A stretch of DNA of 64,000 nucleotides from Mucilaginibacter gracilis (GTDB taxonomy: Bacteria > Bacteroidota > Bacteroidia > Sphingobacteriales > Sphingobacteriaceae). This document shows positions 1 through 9,736 of this stretch, piece after piece. How positions within the stretch are numbered: position 1 is the first letter of the stretch; each line of letters begins with the position of its first letter. The translations under genes and the position numbers were made by a program. A model generated the notes under the pieces. The model had not been told where the DNA came from, made no database searches, and saw only the letters and a program-made list of their open reading frames with translations. The stretch spans positions 5,332,001-5,396,000 of the forward strand of contig NZ_RBKU01000001.1 in the NCBI RefSeq assembly GCF_003633615.1, written 5' to 3'.

Positions 1-353
1 TAATTGTTTGATTATATTCATCTTTAATGTTATTCCGTTCGGCGTATAGCGGTTTCCATGTATTGTTGACGTGGGAACTAAGAGCGCTTTTGATTTGCAG
101 ATCGTTATTCCAAATACCAATTCCCAGCTCAGATGGCAAAATAACCTGTTCTGCCCTGCTAGCAACCGAATAATAGAGTTTTGATACCCCGGCTGCATCC
201 TTTTTAATAAAAATTGCAACCTTCAAACCTTCATCTGGAGATTTTACAACTATGTTTTCAATGGTTTGCGCTAAGCAGCCTAAGCTTGTAAAGCAGCCTA
301 AAAGTGTGCTCAATACCAATTTGAGCAGAACTTGATTTGTTTCTTTCTTCATT
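1..353 (-). CDS. GH97-family glycoside hydrolase, N-terminal part (runs off window)
   Basis: The reading frame opens with an ATG at 353 and continues off the left edge, so only about 117 residues are seen. A signal peptide (MKKETNQVLL then a hydrophobic stretch ending LGCLAQ) is followed by a beta-sandwich-like start with KSPDEGLKVAIF, YYSVASR, ILPSELGIG and WKPLYAERNNIKDEYN. That order matches the N-terminal domain of GH97 (SusB-like) retaining or inverting alpha-glycosidases. It is 10 bp downstream of the GH92 gene on the same strand, so it is probably co-transcribed. The catalytic domain is outside the window, so the substrate cannot be told. Confidence 0.72.
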
Positions 354-363
354 GCATTAAAAT

Positions 364-2568
364 TTAGATAAAATCTCTTTTCCGGTTTCCCATCATGAAT
401 TTCAGTGTACCGCCATTCATAATATCTTTATGATTTATAAATAGCCCATGATATACTTTACCGTTTAAATAAACTTTCTGAACATACTTGTTATGCTTTG
501 ATAATCCTTCGGCAGTAACCGTAAATCGCTTATTATCCGTAACCCGTATTGAGATATAGGGTAGTTGAGGTGCGCCCAAAACATATTGCCCGCCTACGGG
601 GTTTACCGGGTAAAACCCCATGGCAGTAAACACATACCAGGCCGACATTTGCCCGCAATCATCATTGCCCGACAAGCCATCGGGTTTATTTAGGTAAAAC
701 TTATCGTTGATCTCGCGAACCAACTCCTGTGTGCGGCTTGGCTTATCCAGTAAAGCGAACAAATAAGCTACATGATGACTCGGCTCATTGCCATGTGCAT
801 ACTGCCCTATCAGGCCTGTAACATCACTTACAAAGCCGCTCCCTTGCTGTACCGGTTTTAATTTGTATAACGAGTCGAGCTTTTGTGCTGTTTTTAATTT
901 ACCGCCCATTGCACCGGTAAGCCCGGTAAAGCCATGCTGAACAGACCAGGTATATTGCCATGCGTTCCCTTCGGTATAGTCTCCTCCGGCATCGCCCGCG
1001 TGTGAAAGCTGAAAGCGGTTAAAAGGTGTGCGCCATTGCCCTTTAGAATCTTTGCCACGCATCAAAGTACTTTCCGGATCTATCAAGTTTTTATAGAAAT
1101 CAGACCGTTTTTTGAAATAAGCATATTCTTCGGTTTTACCCAACGCTTTCGCCATTTGAGCGGCCGAATAATCATCATAAGCATATTCCAATGTTCTGGA
1201 TACAGATTCCTCTTTTACGAGGTCGAAAGGTAGGTATCCATATTTATTGTAGATGTCCCATTCCGATTTTGGGTGGTTAGTGGTTAACGATGAATTGATT
1301 GCGTTGAAAGCTTTTTCGGCGTCGAAACCTCTAAAACCCTTTAAATAAGCATCTGCAATAACGGGGACGGCGTGGTTTCCTATCATGCAAAAATTCTCTT
1401 TTCCCCAAAGTGTCCATATCGGTAAATAACCTTGCCTGTCAAAATGCATAAGCATTGTGTTGACGAAATCGTTTACTTTTTCGGGTGCTAAAATTGTGTA
1501 CAGCGGGTGCGCGGCGCGGTAAGTATCCCATAACGAGAAGGTAGAGTAGTATGTTTTTGAAAGGCTTTTATACACCTTGTTATCAGCACCACGATACTGC
1601 CCGTCAACATCGGCAATATTGTTTGGCTGGATAAACAAATGGTATAACGAAGTATAAAAACTAACTTTTTGATTTGGAGTACCTTGCACTTCTGCTCGTG
1701 ATAAATACCGATCCCAGGCTTTTACAGCGTTATGATGTATTTCCTGAAAATCCCATCCCGGAGATTCGGTTTGTAAGTTGTTTTTTGCACCCGCTATGCT
1801 AACGCACGATATACCTATTTTAACCTTAAGCTTTTCGCTGGGCTTTAAATCAAAATCAAACACATACCGGGGGGCCTTGTCACCTGCTGTTTTTGGTAAA
1901 AGTGTTGTTTTAAAAATAGGCTTGTTAAATATAATTACGTAGTAATAGTTTCTGTCAACCCATTGTTTTACCCGGCTGTAGCCTACAATAGCATCGTCGC
2001 CCTCAAACGTTACTTTATTCTCTATCACATGCTCATGTAACTGCTTTTGTGACGATACCAGGCCTGATTGTAAATCAACCAATAGTTTGGCTGCGCCTTT
2101 ATTGGCTGGGTAGGTGTATTGATGGAAAGCGGTATGTGCTGTAGCGGTTAGCTCCACTTTAACATCAAAATCACTTAATATTACACTATAATATCCCGGG
2201 CTTGCTATTTCAACTTTTTTAGCATAGGCACTATGGTAATTTTCACGTTCGGTTGATCCGGTAAATGGCTGAAGCAGGATATCACCAAGATCCGGAACTC
2301 CGGTTCCGTTGAGATGTGTTTGTGCAAAGCCCCATATTTTTTTATCCTCATAGCGGTACCCCGAGCAATAATCCCAGCTACAATTACCCGTTTCGGGGCT
2401 TGCCTGTATCATTCCGAAAGGCACAGTTGCACCAGGAAAAGTATGGCCGTTATCGGCAGCACCTATAAATGTATTTACGTAACCAGTTAACGATTTTTGA
2501 CCGTTTTGCGACTTTGAAGCTAGGGCTGCAAACAGCAAAAACAGCATTAAACTTATTTGTTTTTTCAT
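364..2568 (-). CDS. GH92 alpha-mannosidase, secreted
   Basis: Exo-acting alpha-mannosidase family GH92, a calcium-dependent inverting family that trims mannose from glycans. The protein is about 734 residues, usual for the family. I start it at MKKQISLMLF, where a signal peptide ending ALASKSQ follows; an upstream in-frame extension would overlap the neighbouring gene. Family blocks seen in order are VNTFIGAADNGHTFPGATVP near the N-terminus, WGKENFCMIGNHAVPVIAD mid-protein, EGNAWQYTWSVQHG, GNEPSHHVAYLF and the C-terminal DDCGQMSAWYVFTAMGFYPV. The gene lies 43 bp after a heparinase-like gene and 10 bp before a GH97 gene, which makes a polysaccharide-utilisation operon likely. Confidence 0.93.
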   Translation of the reverse strand: MKKQISLMLFLLFAALASKSQNGQKSLTGYVNTFIGAADNGHTFPGATVPFGMIQASPETGNCSWDYCSGYRYEDKKIWGFAQTHLNGTGVPDLGDILLQPFTGSTERENYHSAYAKKVEIASPGYYSVILSDFDVKVELTATAHTAFHQYTYPANKGAAKLLVDLQSGLVSSQKQLHEHVIENKVTFEGDDAIVGYSRVKQWVDRNYYYVIIFNKPIFKTTLLPKTAGDKAPRYVFDFDLKPSEKLKVKIGISCVSIAGAKNNLQTESPGWDFQEIHHNAVKAWDRYLSRAEVQGTPNQKVSFYTSLYHLFIQPNNIADVDGQYRGADNKVYKSLSKTYYSTFSLWDTYRAAHPLYTILAPEKVNDFVNTMLMHFDRQGYLPIWTLWGKENFCMIGNHAVPVIADAYLKGFRGFDAEKAFNAINSSLTTNHPKSEWDIYNKYGYLPFDLVKEESVSRTLEYAYDDYSAAQMAKALGKTEEYAYFKKRSDFYKNLIDPESTLMRGKDSKGQWRTPFNRFQLSHAGDAGGDYTEGNAWQYTWSVQHGFTGLTGAMGGKLKTAQKLDSLYKLKPVQQGSGFVSDVTGLIGQYAHGNEPSHHVAYLFALLDKPSRTQELVREINDKFYLNKPDGLSGNDDCGQMSAWYVFTAMGFYPVNPVGGQYVLGAPQLPYISIRVTDNKRFTVTAEGLSKHNKYVQKVYLNGKVYHGLFINHKDIMNGGTLKFMMGNRKRDFI

Positions 2569-2611
2569 GAACAATTTTTTTATCAGCCTTAAAATCAAAT
2601 CAATAATTAAT

Positions 2612-5452
2612 TTAGGAATTTTTGAGCTTGATAGTGGATACCTGCCCGTGCAATCCAGGTACAATAAACTCCGCCTGTTTACTGCCACCCGATGTTATAA
2701 TTCGCCCTTCAATTTTTTGAGTTTGGCCGTTAGATGTTATCTCAATAAAAACACGATTTGAATTTCCGGTAACAGGTAAAAGAAGTTTAATTGCATCCTC
2801 TGCATATAATTTCAGGGTCCCTCTGTCAAACAATAAAGCCGCGCTAATGGGCTTGTTTATAGCCGATAACGCATATCCTTGCTTGCTAAATAAGGTTCCG
2901 TTACCTAAAAACAGATATTGCATTTCACCCTTTTTATCAGAGGCAACAGCGTATGTTCCTTTAAAGCTTAAATCCATATATTGGTTTAACTGCACTCCCT
3001 TTACATCCGAAAATATCAATTGGCTAGTGTTATTAACGTTGGTAACTTTAAGGCCAACAAACTCCGCATTATGGGTAATGGAATTAAAGGCCGACATTGA
3101 AGTAACGGTTTGCCCATCGGTATAAGATGGTTCAAAAATTGCAGCAAAAGGATGTGTCCACGCTTCTCCATTTTGGCGGACGATCAGGGTGGGGACCTCG
3201 GCTTCTGCAATCTCATTTGGAACAACGCCCGTATTTAGCGCGTACGATTTTGGTGACTTAACAATAAATATCTGACGGCCGCTTTCGCCTTTCATCCATA
3301 CGTTCATTTGTATCACCGGCACATCTTTCATAATCAATTGAAAATTGGTTCTGAAATCCTGATTATAACTGGTATAAGTTTTGTCTTTATAATAATCATA
3401 GCCCTTAACATCTCCTTTAGCCGAGGAAAGTTCGTTTGTTGGTATCAGCGACAATTGCATTGATCTCATATCAAAAACGTTTGCCTGCTGGCCCAGGTTG
3501 TGATAAATGTATTCGTGTTTGATATCACCGCCACCATTTTTTTTCGATCTGAAAATATCAACATAATAACCGCTGGTATCGCTTGTGCGTATGATACTCA
3601 GTAAACGCAATTGGGCTGCATTGGTAGATGGTTCTGTAAAGGCGATATTGGAAAATGTAACTGCTTTAAAATAGTTTTCCGTTTTTTCTGTAGCCGGGTA
3701 ACAGCTCTTGAGTTGAAAAGGTATAGAAGTTAACATTGTTCCATACGATGATTTGCCATTTACCACTACCGTATTATGAGCTGCAAATTGAGCGTAAAAC
3801 TCCCTGTATCCAGGATGCCAGTAACTTTCGCCTGATGAAAAATCGGGTGCCAGCGGATAACCCTTTCCATACAATTCCATATTAATGCCATTGGAATGCG
3901 AATGGTTTCCCTCCGAAGCATTAGAGGATATCATAAGCCCGTTTTTCTCATCAAAACCATTCCGCTGAACAAACCAGCTTTGGTTAGGGGCATAAAAAGT
4001 TGGTGCCGCAAAATCAGCGAGTGTTGCCGGTGGTGTATCTTTAAGTTTATCTACATAAAAGAAAAGGTTGAAAAGAGACTTTTGCTTTGCTCGTTTTAAA
4101 GGTTCGTCCTGGGTGTATTTAAGTAACGCTGTAAATTTTTTTTCGTCGTCAATGTTACCATACTTTCTGGCTAAGGATATAAAAAACTCAAAACTACCCG
4201 CTGGCAACATATCATAATGGCTATCGCCGTAGGCAACTATTCTTTTATCTGGAAAGAGGTATTGTGGTGTGGTTAATACCGCCTTTTTCAATATCGAAAA
4301 AAGGGGCAATAGCTTTCCTGTCATCACGCGATCTGTTAACATCACAATTCCTACCATATCTTCGCACACATGAAGGTTATAACCAGGTGCTTCATGCCAT
4401 GTTCCGGTGTTTTTATCAAACCCTTCTAAACTTTTGGTAAATGATGTTTGGCGGGGGAAGTTTTTGTTGTAAATAACATCCAGATAGTAAGATATGCCTT
4501 TACCATCAGCATAATCTTTATCGTTATCCAAAGCAAGCGCGAGATAGGATAAGTAGCGCATTTCAAAAATATTCCAATTGTTATCCGGAACACCTTTCTC
4601 AATAATATTATCTGCCCATTTTTTAAAAACAGGTGCCGCATATCTGGTATTGAAATCCGGGTCTGTTTTTTTTAAATAATTATATAAAAAATCATAACAT
4701 ACCGTAGTGGGGACCACAGCTTCTTCATGTATTACCTCGAATGAAGTTAATCCGGTAAGGTAACTTTCCTGACTATCAATTGTGTTAACCGGCAGATGAC
4801 GATAATATAATCCCTTGATATAGGTTTTAAGTACAATGGATGCAAATTTGGCATAACGTTCATCGCCACTATACCAATACATAAAACTTGCATTTTGCGC
4901 CAATTCAAGTATTTTTTGATTAATCCGTTCAATTACCAGCCCTGTCTTGTCGGGTGTAACCCATTCGCCCTTATTAGCCTGATCGATCATGAAAACATTT
5001 CCGTCATCCTTATCGTCATAGGGTTTTAGCGCGGCCAAATCGGGCACTTTATAATTTGTTGCCCAATCACGGGTACCAGCAAAGCGCACAGTAGGTACTG
5101 CTGCATGCCCTTCGGCCCTTAAAAATTTAGTGCCCTTAATGTATATATCTGTGTGATGGCTCTTCCAGTACATTTGTAAACGCGATACCAACCAGGTACT
5201 ATCCCGGTCAAAGCGCTTCATATAAGGTTCCAGATCATTTTGCACACTGCTCAGTATCTCTTTTGCCCATTCGGCATTCTTTAATTTGGCATCGATTTTA
5301 ATTTTCCCATTGGTCTCGGCATAGATACGTGGATGAGCGTCCGGAATATTCTGTGGTATTTCAATTACCTGAGCCATACCATTTTTGTATGTCAATAAAA
5401 CGGCTAGTAATAATATGCCTGCCTTTTTTATACTTTTTACTGATCTATTCAT
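2612..5452 (-). CDS. Heparinase II/III-family polysaccharide lyase, secreted
   Basis: Large (about 946 aa) polysaccharide lyase-like protein. The start MNRSVKSIKKAG is chosen because a signal peptide ending NGMAQ follows. An all-helical, alginate-lyase-like toroid (about 60-430) carries RYAKFASIVLKTYIKGLYYR and NNWNIFEMRYLSYLALALD. A beta-rich heparinase II/III part follows, with EGNHSHSNGINMELYGKGYP and HNTVVVNGKSSYG holding the usual Asn/His/Tyr region. Such lyases cleave uronate-containing glycans by beta-elimination in the periplasm or at the surface. It is longer than heparinase II itself and the polysaccharide lyase family number cannot be set by eye. It is the first intact enzyme gene of the operon. 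Confidence 0.82.
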   Translation of the reverse strand: MNRSVKSIKKAGILLLAVLLTYKNGMAQVIEIPQNIPDAHPRIYAETNGKIKIDAKLKNAEWAKEILSSVQNDLEPYMKRFDRDSTWLVSRLQMYWKSHHTDIYIKGTKFLRAEGHAAVPTVRFAGTRDWATNYKVPDLAALKPYDDKDDGNVFMIDQANKGEWVTPDKTGLVIERINQKILELAQNASFMYWYSGDERYAKFASIVLKTYIKGLYYRHLPVNTIDSQESYLTGLTSFEVIHEEAVVPTTVCYDFLYNYLKKTDPDFNTRYAAPVFKKWADNIIEKGVPDNNWNIFEMRYLSYLALALDNDKDYADGKGISYYLDVIYNKNFPRQTSFTKSLEGFDKNTGTWHEAPGYNLHVCEDMVGIVMLTDRVMTGKLLPLFSILKKAVLTTPQYLFPDKRIVAYGDSHYDMLPAGSFEFFISLARKYGNIDDEKKFTALLKYTQDEPLKRAKQKSLFNLFFYVDKLKDTPPATLADFAAPTFYAPNQSWFVQRNGFDEKNGLMISSNASEGNHSHSNGINMELYGKGYPLAPDFSSGESYWHPGYREFYAQFAAHNTVVVNGKSSYGTMLTSIPFQLKSCYPATEKTENYFKAVTFSNIAFTEPSTNAAQLRLLSIIRTSDTSGYYVDIFRSKKNGGGDIKHEYIYHNLGQQANVFDMRSMQLSLIPTNELSSAKGDVKGYDYYKDKTYTSYNQDFRTNFQLIMKDVPVIQMNVWMKGESGRQIFIVKSPKSYALNTGVVPNEIAEAEVPTLIVRQNGEAWTHPFAAIFEPSYTDGQTVTSMSAFNSITHNAEFVGLKVTNVNNTSQLIFSDVKGVQLNQYMDLSFKGTYAVASDKKGEMQYLFLGNGTLFSKQGYALSAINKPISAALLFDRGTLKLYAEDAIKLLLPVTGNSNRVFIEITSNGQTQKIEGRIITSGGSKQAEFIVPGLHGQVSTIKLKNS

Positions 5453-5561
5453 TTGTGGAATTGTATGCTGTGTCAATTTATTGGTGTGGAAAATGCAAAA
5501 TACATTGAGGCCAAGAGGTGTTTTATAGCGAACAAAACGCACCCATTGGTAGAAAATTAAA

Positions 5562-5593
5562 GGTATGATAGGCTTTGTATGGCCTATTATACC
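5562..5593 (-). terminator. Hairpin terminator after the truncated lipoprotein gene
   Basis: The arms at 5562-5573 and 5582-5593 pair over 12 bp with one wobble. On the minus strand the hairpin is followed by TTTAATTTTC, as in a Rho-independent terminator. It sits just after the stop at 5611, so it may separate the FecR/lipoprotein unit from the heparinase gene. Confidence 0.6.
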
Positions 5594-5610
5594 TGGTATG
5601 GCTTGGTTAA

Positions 5611-5958
5611 TTAGGGGATAACCGTGATCTCAATTTGTTTAACCGTTTGCTTTTGGTCACCAAGTTTTTGATTGGTGGCAACAAAAGTTGCTTTATATGT
5701 ACCCGCCAAGGCGTAATTGTATGTATACGTTGTTAAAGCAGATTGATATATGGCCTTAATATTTACCGCTCCTTTATTATCCGGCATTACAGTTCTCAGG
5801 TCAAACGGTTTTGATACAGCCCAATCATCATCGCCAGGGTAGCCTGCGGCTAAGCCTACGTGTGTTAAGGATGTGGAAGCTACCCATTTGGCTGAGTCGC
5901 CCTTGAAACCGATGGCGCCAAAGCCCACATCCGTATTAGACGAAGCAGCATGTACCAC
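5611..5958 (-). pseudogene. C-terminal remnant of a SusD-linked surface lipoprotein
   Basis: About 115 residues are open. They carry DVGFGAIGFKGDSAKWVAST, PGDDDWAVSKPFDL and a closing beta strand with KQTVKQIEITVIP. The pattern is that of the last domain of DUF5017/PKD-like outer-membrane lipoproteins that accompany SusC/SusD in Bacteroidota. There is no ATG, signal peptide or lipobox. The frame runs upstream through low-complexity sequence to a stop near 6037, so the 5' part of the gene is missing. A FecR gene lies upstream and glycan enzymes downstream. SusC and SusD would normally sit here, so I infer a deletion that left this tail. Confidence 0.6.
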
Positions 5959-6066
5959 ATATAAATGCAGTAAAAAATTTATACATTTGAATGTTAGGTT
6001 AATAAATAATTGATTGTTCGACGCAATTGGTATTGGTTAGCTAACTCAGCTTCTCACGGACTGATA

Positions 6067-6092
6067 ACCAGGGGCGCTCCAACGCTCCTGGT
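6067..6092. terminator. GC-rich hairpin between FecR and the lipoprotein remnant
   Basis: ACCAGGGGCG and CGCTCCTGGT form a 10-bp stem with one mismatch around a 6-nt loop. It is just downstream of the FecR stop codon at 6122. The T-run is weak on both strands, so it could be a terminator or only a hairpin left at the deletion junction. Confidence 0.45.
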
Positions 6093-6121
6093 TTGTTTAT
6101 AACCAAAGGAGTAAGTAAAAA

Positions 6122-7267
6122 TTATAACTTCACAATAACTCTCCTTCCTTCTATTTTAAAGTGAACGGAACCGGTTAATTCTATTTTATTTAGTAATTCT
6201 TCAATATTTTTGGCTCTGGAAACAGTACCGCCGAATGACACACGGCTCACGTCGTTTTGGTAAGTTACATCAACATCATACCAGCGGGCTACCTTTTTCA
6301 TAATGCTAATCATATTTTCGCGCCTGAATGTGAAATACCCGTTTTTCCAGGATACGGCATCGTCTGTATTTACGTAATTCACTAAAAACTTCCCACCCGA
6401 ATTTTCCACATTCGCCTGTTGACCAGGAACCAACAGAGCATTATTTGTGCTGTTACTCAGTAACACGGAACCTTCAAGTAAGGTGGTTTTAACAATGGTT
6501 TCATCATTGTAGGCCATTACATTAAAGTGCGTTCCCAATACCTTAATGTTTACATTGTTGGCTTCAATGGTAAATGGCATGTTTTTATTTTTCGCTACCT
6601 CAAAATAAGCTTCCCCATTTAGTACAACATGCCTTTCAATACCTTTAAACTGAGTGGGATATTTTAAAGAGGAGGCAGCATTTAGCCAAACCTGGGTACC
6701 GTCGGGCAAAACCACCTCGTACTGGCCGCCCCGCGGCGTACTAACGGTATTGTAGGCTGTTTTGCTATCAACAACGTTTGCTGTAGGGTTTTGAGAGTAA
6801 ATTAACTGCCCGTTTTGCTTTTTGGTAATAGCAGCTTTGCCGTTCCTGGCAATAATTCCGTTGGTTGCCGCATTAAGATCGATTGTTGAACCATCAGCCA
6901 ATGTTAGTATGGCTTTGTTACCACCGGGAAGTATGGGTTTTACCTTCTGAGGCACAGAGGCAACTGTGTGGGTCTGTGTCCCGGTATTTTTAAATAGAAA
7001 TAATCCGGTTGCAAATAATATGAATACCGATGCGGCAACAGCCCACCGGTATTTAGGGAACATTTTTTTAATGTTGTTATTCCTAGTACTCTCTATTCTG
7101 TCAAATATTCTCTGTTTGATCAGCTGTTGATCCTCGATTTCATCATGATTATGAAAATCCTGGATGTTAAAATCATCACGATGACTCAGTAATAGCTCCT
7201 CATCTTCGGTAGAAGCATTGCCTGACAGATACTTTTCACACAAAAGCAGATACTCTTCTTTGGTCAT
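6122..7267 (-). CDS. FecR-family anti-sigma factor
   Basis: Inner-membrane anti-sigma factor that relays a signal from a TonB/SusC receptor to an ECF sigma factor. The start MTKEEYLLLCEKYLSGNAS is chosen, giving about 381 residues. The N-terminal cytoplasmic sigma-binding part (1-80) precedes one membrane helix (WAVAASVFILFATGLFLF). The FecR domain follows (TPRGGQYEVVLPDGTQVWLN, then NGEAYFEVAKNKNMPFTIEA), and the C-terminal DUF4974-type domain ends with FKIEGRRVIVKL. The usual partners are missing next door: no sigma gene lies directly upstream and no SusC gene downstream. The ECF sigma gene at 10182-10766 is the nearest candidate partner. Confidence 0.92.
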   Translation of the reverse strand: MTKEEYLLLCEKYLSGNASTEDEELLLSHRDDFNIQDFHNHDEIEDQQLIKQRIFDRIESTRNNNIKKMFPKYRWAVAASVFILFATGLFLFKNTGTQTHTVASVPQKVKPILPGGNKAILTLADGSTIDLNAATNGIIARNGKAAITKKQNGQLIYSQNPTANVVDSKTAYNTVSTPRGGQYEVVLPDGTQVWLNAASSLKYPTQFKGIERHVVLNGEAYFEVAKNKNMPFTIEANNVNIKVLGTHFNVMAYNDETIVKTTLLEGSVLLSNSTNNALLVPGQQANVENSGGKFLVNYVNTDDAVSWKNGYFTFRRENMISIMKKVARWYDVDVTYQNDVSRVSFGGTVSRAKNIEELLNKIELTGSVHFKIEGRRVIVKL

Positions 7268-7453
7268 AAAATGGTATAATAACTGGCTTTTATTTTCTAT
7301 AGAGTGCTTTTCACTAACCCAACTCCTATAAAAAAGCAAAAAACAATTCTAAATTTTTCCATCTTTATGATATTCAATAAGATAAAGTTTATTTAGGTAC
7401 ATCAAAAGTTATATTATTCTTTTTTTTCAACTCAAAACTTGTTGCTAAAAACT

Positions 7454-7481
7454 ATCCGTCATTACACCATTAACATAACAC
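7454..7481. repeat. Solo right end of the IS630-family element
   Basis: This stretch matches the right terminus of the complete IS630 element in this window (about 28049-28076) at all but one or two bases and ends in the same AACAC followed by TA. No transposase or matching left end is seen within several hundred bases. It looks like a relic of an earlier insertion or imprecise loss of the same element family. Confidence 0.7.
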
Positions 7482-7492
7482 TACATTATAAA

Positions 7493-8311
7493 TCAACTGC
7501 TTGCTTTACTAAAATAACGGCTCATAAATAAAGCCAGGTAGTAAATAGAAACTTTCCAATAATCCCAGCTGTGGTCGCCTTCGCGCGTCATGTAAGTATG
7601 AGGTATCTTTTTTTCGAGGAGTTTGGCATGGAAAGCCTCGTTTGCTTTCAGGAAAAAATCATCGGTGCCACAATCAATAAAAATAGCTAATGCGCCAGGT
7701 TTTAACATATCAATCATATTGATAACGGTGTTTTGTTCCCAGTTTTGCGGATGCTCGGCAATGGTACCAAGCCGGTTTGGCAGTTCAAACTTATTGCTAA
7801 ACGGCCGGATATCAACACCGCCACTTAAACTGCCTGCGGCGCCAAAAACATCGGGGTGTTTAAAGGCAATGTACAACGCGCCGTGGCCGCCCATGCTATT
7901 GCCCGATATACCGCGGCCGCTTTTTTGCGCTATGGTTGAGTAATGGCTATCAACCCAGCCCACCAGCTCTTTAGCAATATAGGTTTCATAACGGTAGGCA
8001 GAATCAACCGGGCTATCAAAATACCAGCTATTTTCACCATCGGCACAAACAATAAGCATATTGAATAAATCGGCTTGCTTAACAACTTCGGGTGCGCGCG
8101 CTGGCCACGATGTATAATTGTTACCAAAGCCATGCAGCAGGTATAACACCGGGTACTTTTTTTTACTGTTATAACCCGTAGGTTTAATAATGGTGGCTTT
8201 GATAGTTTTTTTCATTGATGCGCTGTACGTATCAACCGTTTCTACGCCGGCGGCCATACAGCGGCCAACCAGCAGGTAAAATATAATGCATGCAAAAAAA
8301 TGTCGGTTCAT
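7493..8311 (-). CDS. Secreted esterase, alpha/beta-hydrolase (esterase D / tributyrin esterase type)
   Basis: A protein of 272 residues with a signal peptide (MNRHFFACIIFYLLVGRCMA). The alpha/beta-hydrolase marks are the oxyanion motif LYLLHGFGNN, the nucleophile elbow GNSMGGHG (Ser about residue 144), an acidic residue in FIDCGTDDFF and a catalytic His in REGDHSWDYW. The family includes esterase D-like and feruloyl or acetyl xylan esterases that remove acyl groups from small esters or decorated glycans. Location next to a glycan-use locus suggests deacylation of a polysaccharide, but the substrate is not visible. A relic IS end lies just after its stop codon. Confidence 0.88.
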   Translation of the reverse strand: MNRHFFACIIFYLLVGRCMAAGVETVDTYSASMKKTIKATIIKPTGYNSKKKYPVLYLLHGFGNNYTSWPARAPEVVKQADLFNMLIVCADGENSWYFDSPVDSAYRYETYIAKELVGWVDSHYSTIAQKSGRGISGNSMGGHGALYIAFKHPDVFGAAGSLSGGVDIRPFSNKFELPNRLGTIAEHPQNWEQNTVINMIDMLKPGALAIFIDCGTDDFFLKANEAFHAKLLEKKIPHTYMTREGDHSWDYWKVSIYYLALFMSRYFSKASS

Positions 8312-8599
8312 GTTATTGATTAGATGATTAGTTGGTTAATAATGTTATTCGTTCCAAACGGCTACGCAGGTAGCCTTTCGGTATTTGCGGCACTTAATAG
8401 TGCCTGATATTTTGATATTGAGAATCTTATTCACTCTCCTTCTCCCAATTCAAAATCGGCTTTTTATAATAATGCGGCCCCAGTTTACGCTCTATGTCAC
8501 TCCGGCCCGAGCAAAACCTATCGGCCTTTGCATGCAGGGCCGGTTTATTACTCGTTTCTATTATCTCTTTTTTAAGTTATGATAAATTATTATGCATTG
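8312..8599. other. Intergenic, no gene found
   Basis: These 288 bp separate two minus-strand genes. I see no convincing ORF; a 65-residue plus-strand frame here has no family look and no ribosome-binding site. Short GC-rich inverted words (CCGGCCC and GGGCCGG near 8500-8550) could form a weak hairpin. Confidence 0.4.
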
Positions 8600-9736
8600 T
8601 TATTTTTTGGCCGGTTTGCCGCCTTTTGCTGCGGGAGTTAAAGCCACGCCTTTAAACGCATAATTAGTACCTGCATTGGCCAGGCTCTTAAATGTAACGG
8701 CAGCTTCTGTAAGTGTACCGTTGTAGCCGCTGGCATCTTTAAAAGCAACCAATGTGCTATTGGTGTTTACTCCCCTAATGGCATATAGTGTAACTTTGCC
8801 GTCGCTGCCTATTTCGCCGGTAAGGTCACGCAATAAATCGGGGCGTGAAGGCGGCGCTTCGCCAAAGTTTTTTACCTCTATAGCTCCTGTTTCCTGCCAG
8901 GTGCCAGCTACCTTGCAAAATTTACGCAGCATATTATTACCTGCTTTAGTTGGATAAGGCGTATTACCATTACCGTCAAAAATATAGGCTACATCAAGGC
9001 CGGGTTCTTTGGTGCTTTGGTCGAAAAGATAAAAGCATACGCTACTGGCGGGCACGGCGAGATCGGGCATGGCAATGGTTGTAGTTGGGGCTGTTTTAGC
9101 ATTAGGAAGACTGCCAGCACCTAACAAACACAGGTTATATCCGCCGCCGTTCAGGGCGTACAATTCATTATTGTAAATTTGTGCAGAACGGTAATTATTG
9201 GTATTTACTACCGCATAACCGGGATTGGCCAACGCACTATTGCCATACGGCACATATAAAAACCCCATTTGCCCGTTCGAGTTGTTTACCCAAAAATTAC
9301 TGCCATCATCACTAACGGCACCGCGCACTGATGCACCTTTGGGCATCAAAAAATTAGTTGTAAGGTCAACCACTTTATTTACGCCTACCCTGGCTATAAC
9401 TTTTGTGGCAGCAGCATTGGGCATTAAGCCAAGTGTAGTATCGTTACCTACAAAACTAAGGTATTGGCCATTGGCCGACAACCGTAACTGACTGTACTCG
9501 GTACTGCCGCCCACGTCAAGCACCAACCGTTTGCCTGCCGTCTCTGATGGTATGGCTATTGGATCGCCAACGCTCATACCGGCAGTTGTATACTCCAGCA
9601 AACTCACCGCGCAACTGGTTGACATAGATGACGAACCATCGCCAACACGCAATACCGCAATATTGCCGGGTTTAAATTGAGCAAAAACATTGCTTGCTGC
9701 AAAAACAGCCATTAAAAGTACAAGGTATTTTTTCAT
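8600..9736 (-). CDS. Secreted protein of unknown function, beta-propeller-like
   Basis: A protein of 378 residues with a clear signal peptide (MKKYLVLLMAVFAASNVFAQ). The mature part repeats short beta-strand units separated by Gly/Asn/Asp turns, for example LRLSANGQYLSFVGND, SVRGAVSDDGSNFWVNNSNG and AYIFDGNGNTPYP. This is what a secreted beta-propeller looks like, but no named family is recognised. The C-terminus is a basic tail (PAAKGGKPAKK). It stands alone between an esterase gene and a long upstream regulatory gap. Export is well supported; function is not. Confidence 0.72.
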   Translation of the reverse strand: MKKYLVLLMAVFAASNVFAQFKPGNIAVLRVGDGSSSMSTSCAVSLLEYTTAGMSVGDPIAIPSETAGKRLVLDVGGSTEYSQLRLSANGQYLSFVGNDTTLGLMPNAAATKVIARVGVNKVVDLTTNFLMPKGASVRGAVSDDGSNFWVNNSNGQMGFLYVPYGNSALANPGYAVVNTNNYRSAQIYNNELYALNGGGYNLCLLGAGSLPNAKTAPTTTIAMPDLAVPASSVCFYLFDQSTKEPGLDVAYIFDGNGNTPYPTKAGNNMLRKFCKVAGTWQETGAIEVKNFGEAPPSRPDLLRDLTGEIGSDGKVTLYAIRGVNTNSTLVAFKDASGYNGTLTEAAVTFKSLANAGTNYAFKGVALTPAAKGGKPAKK

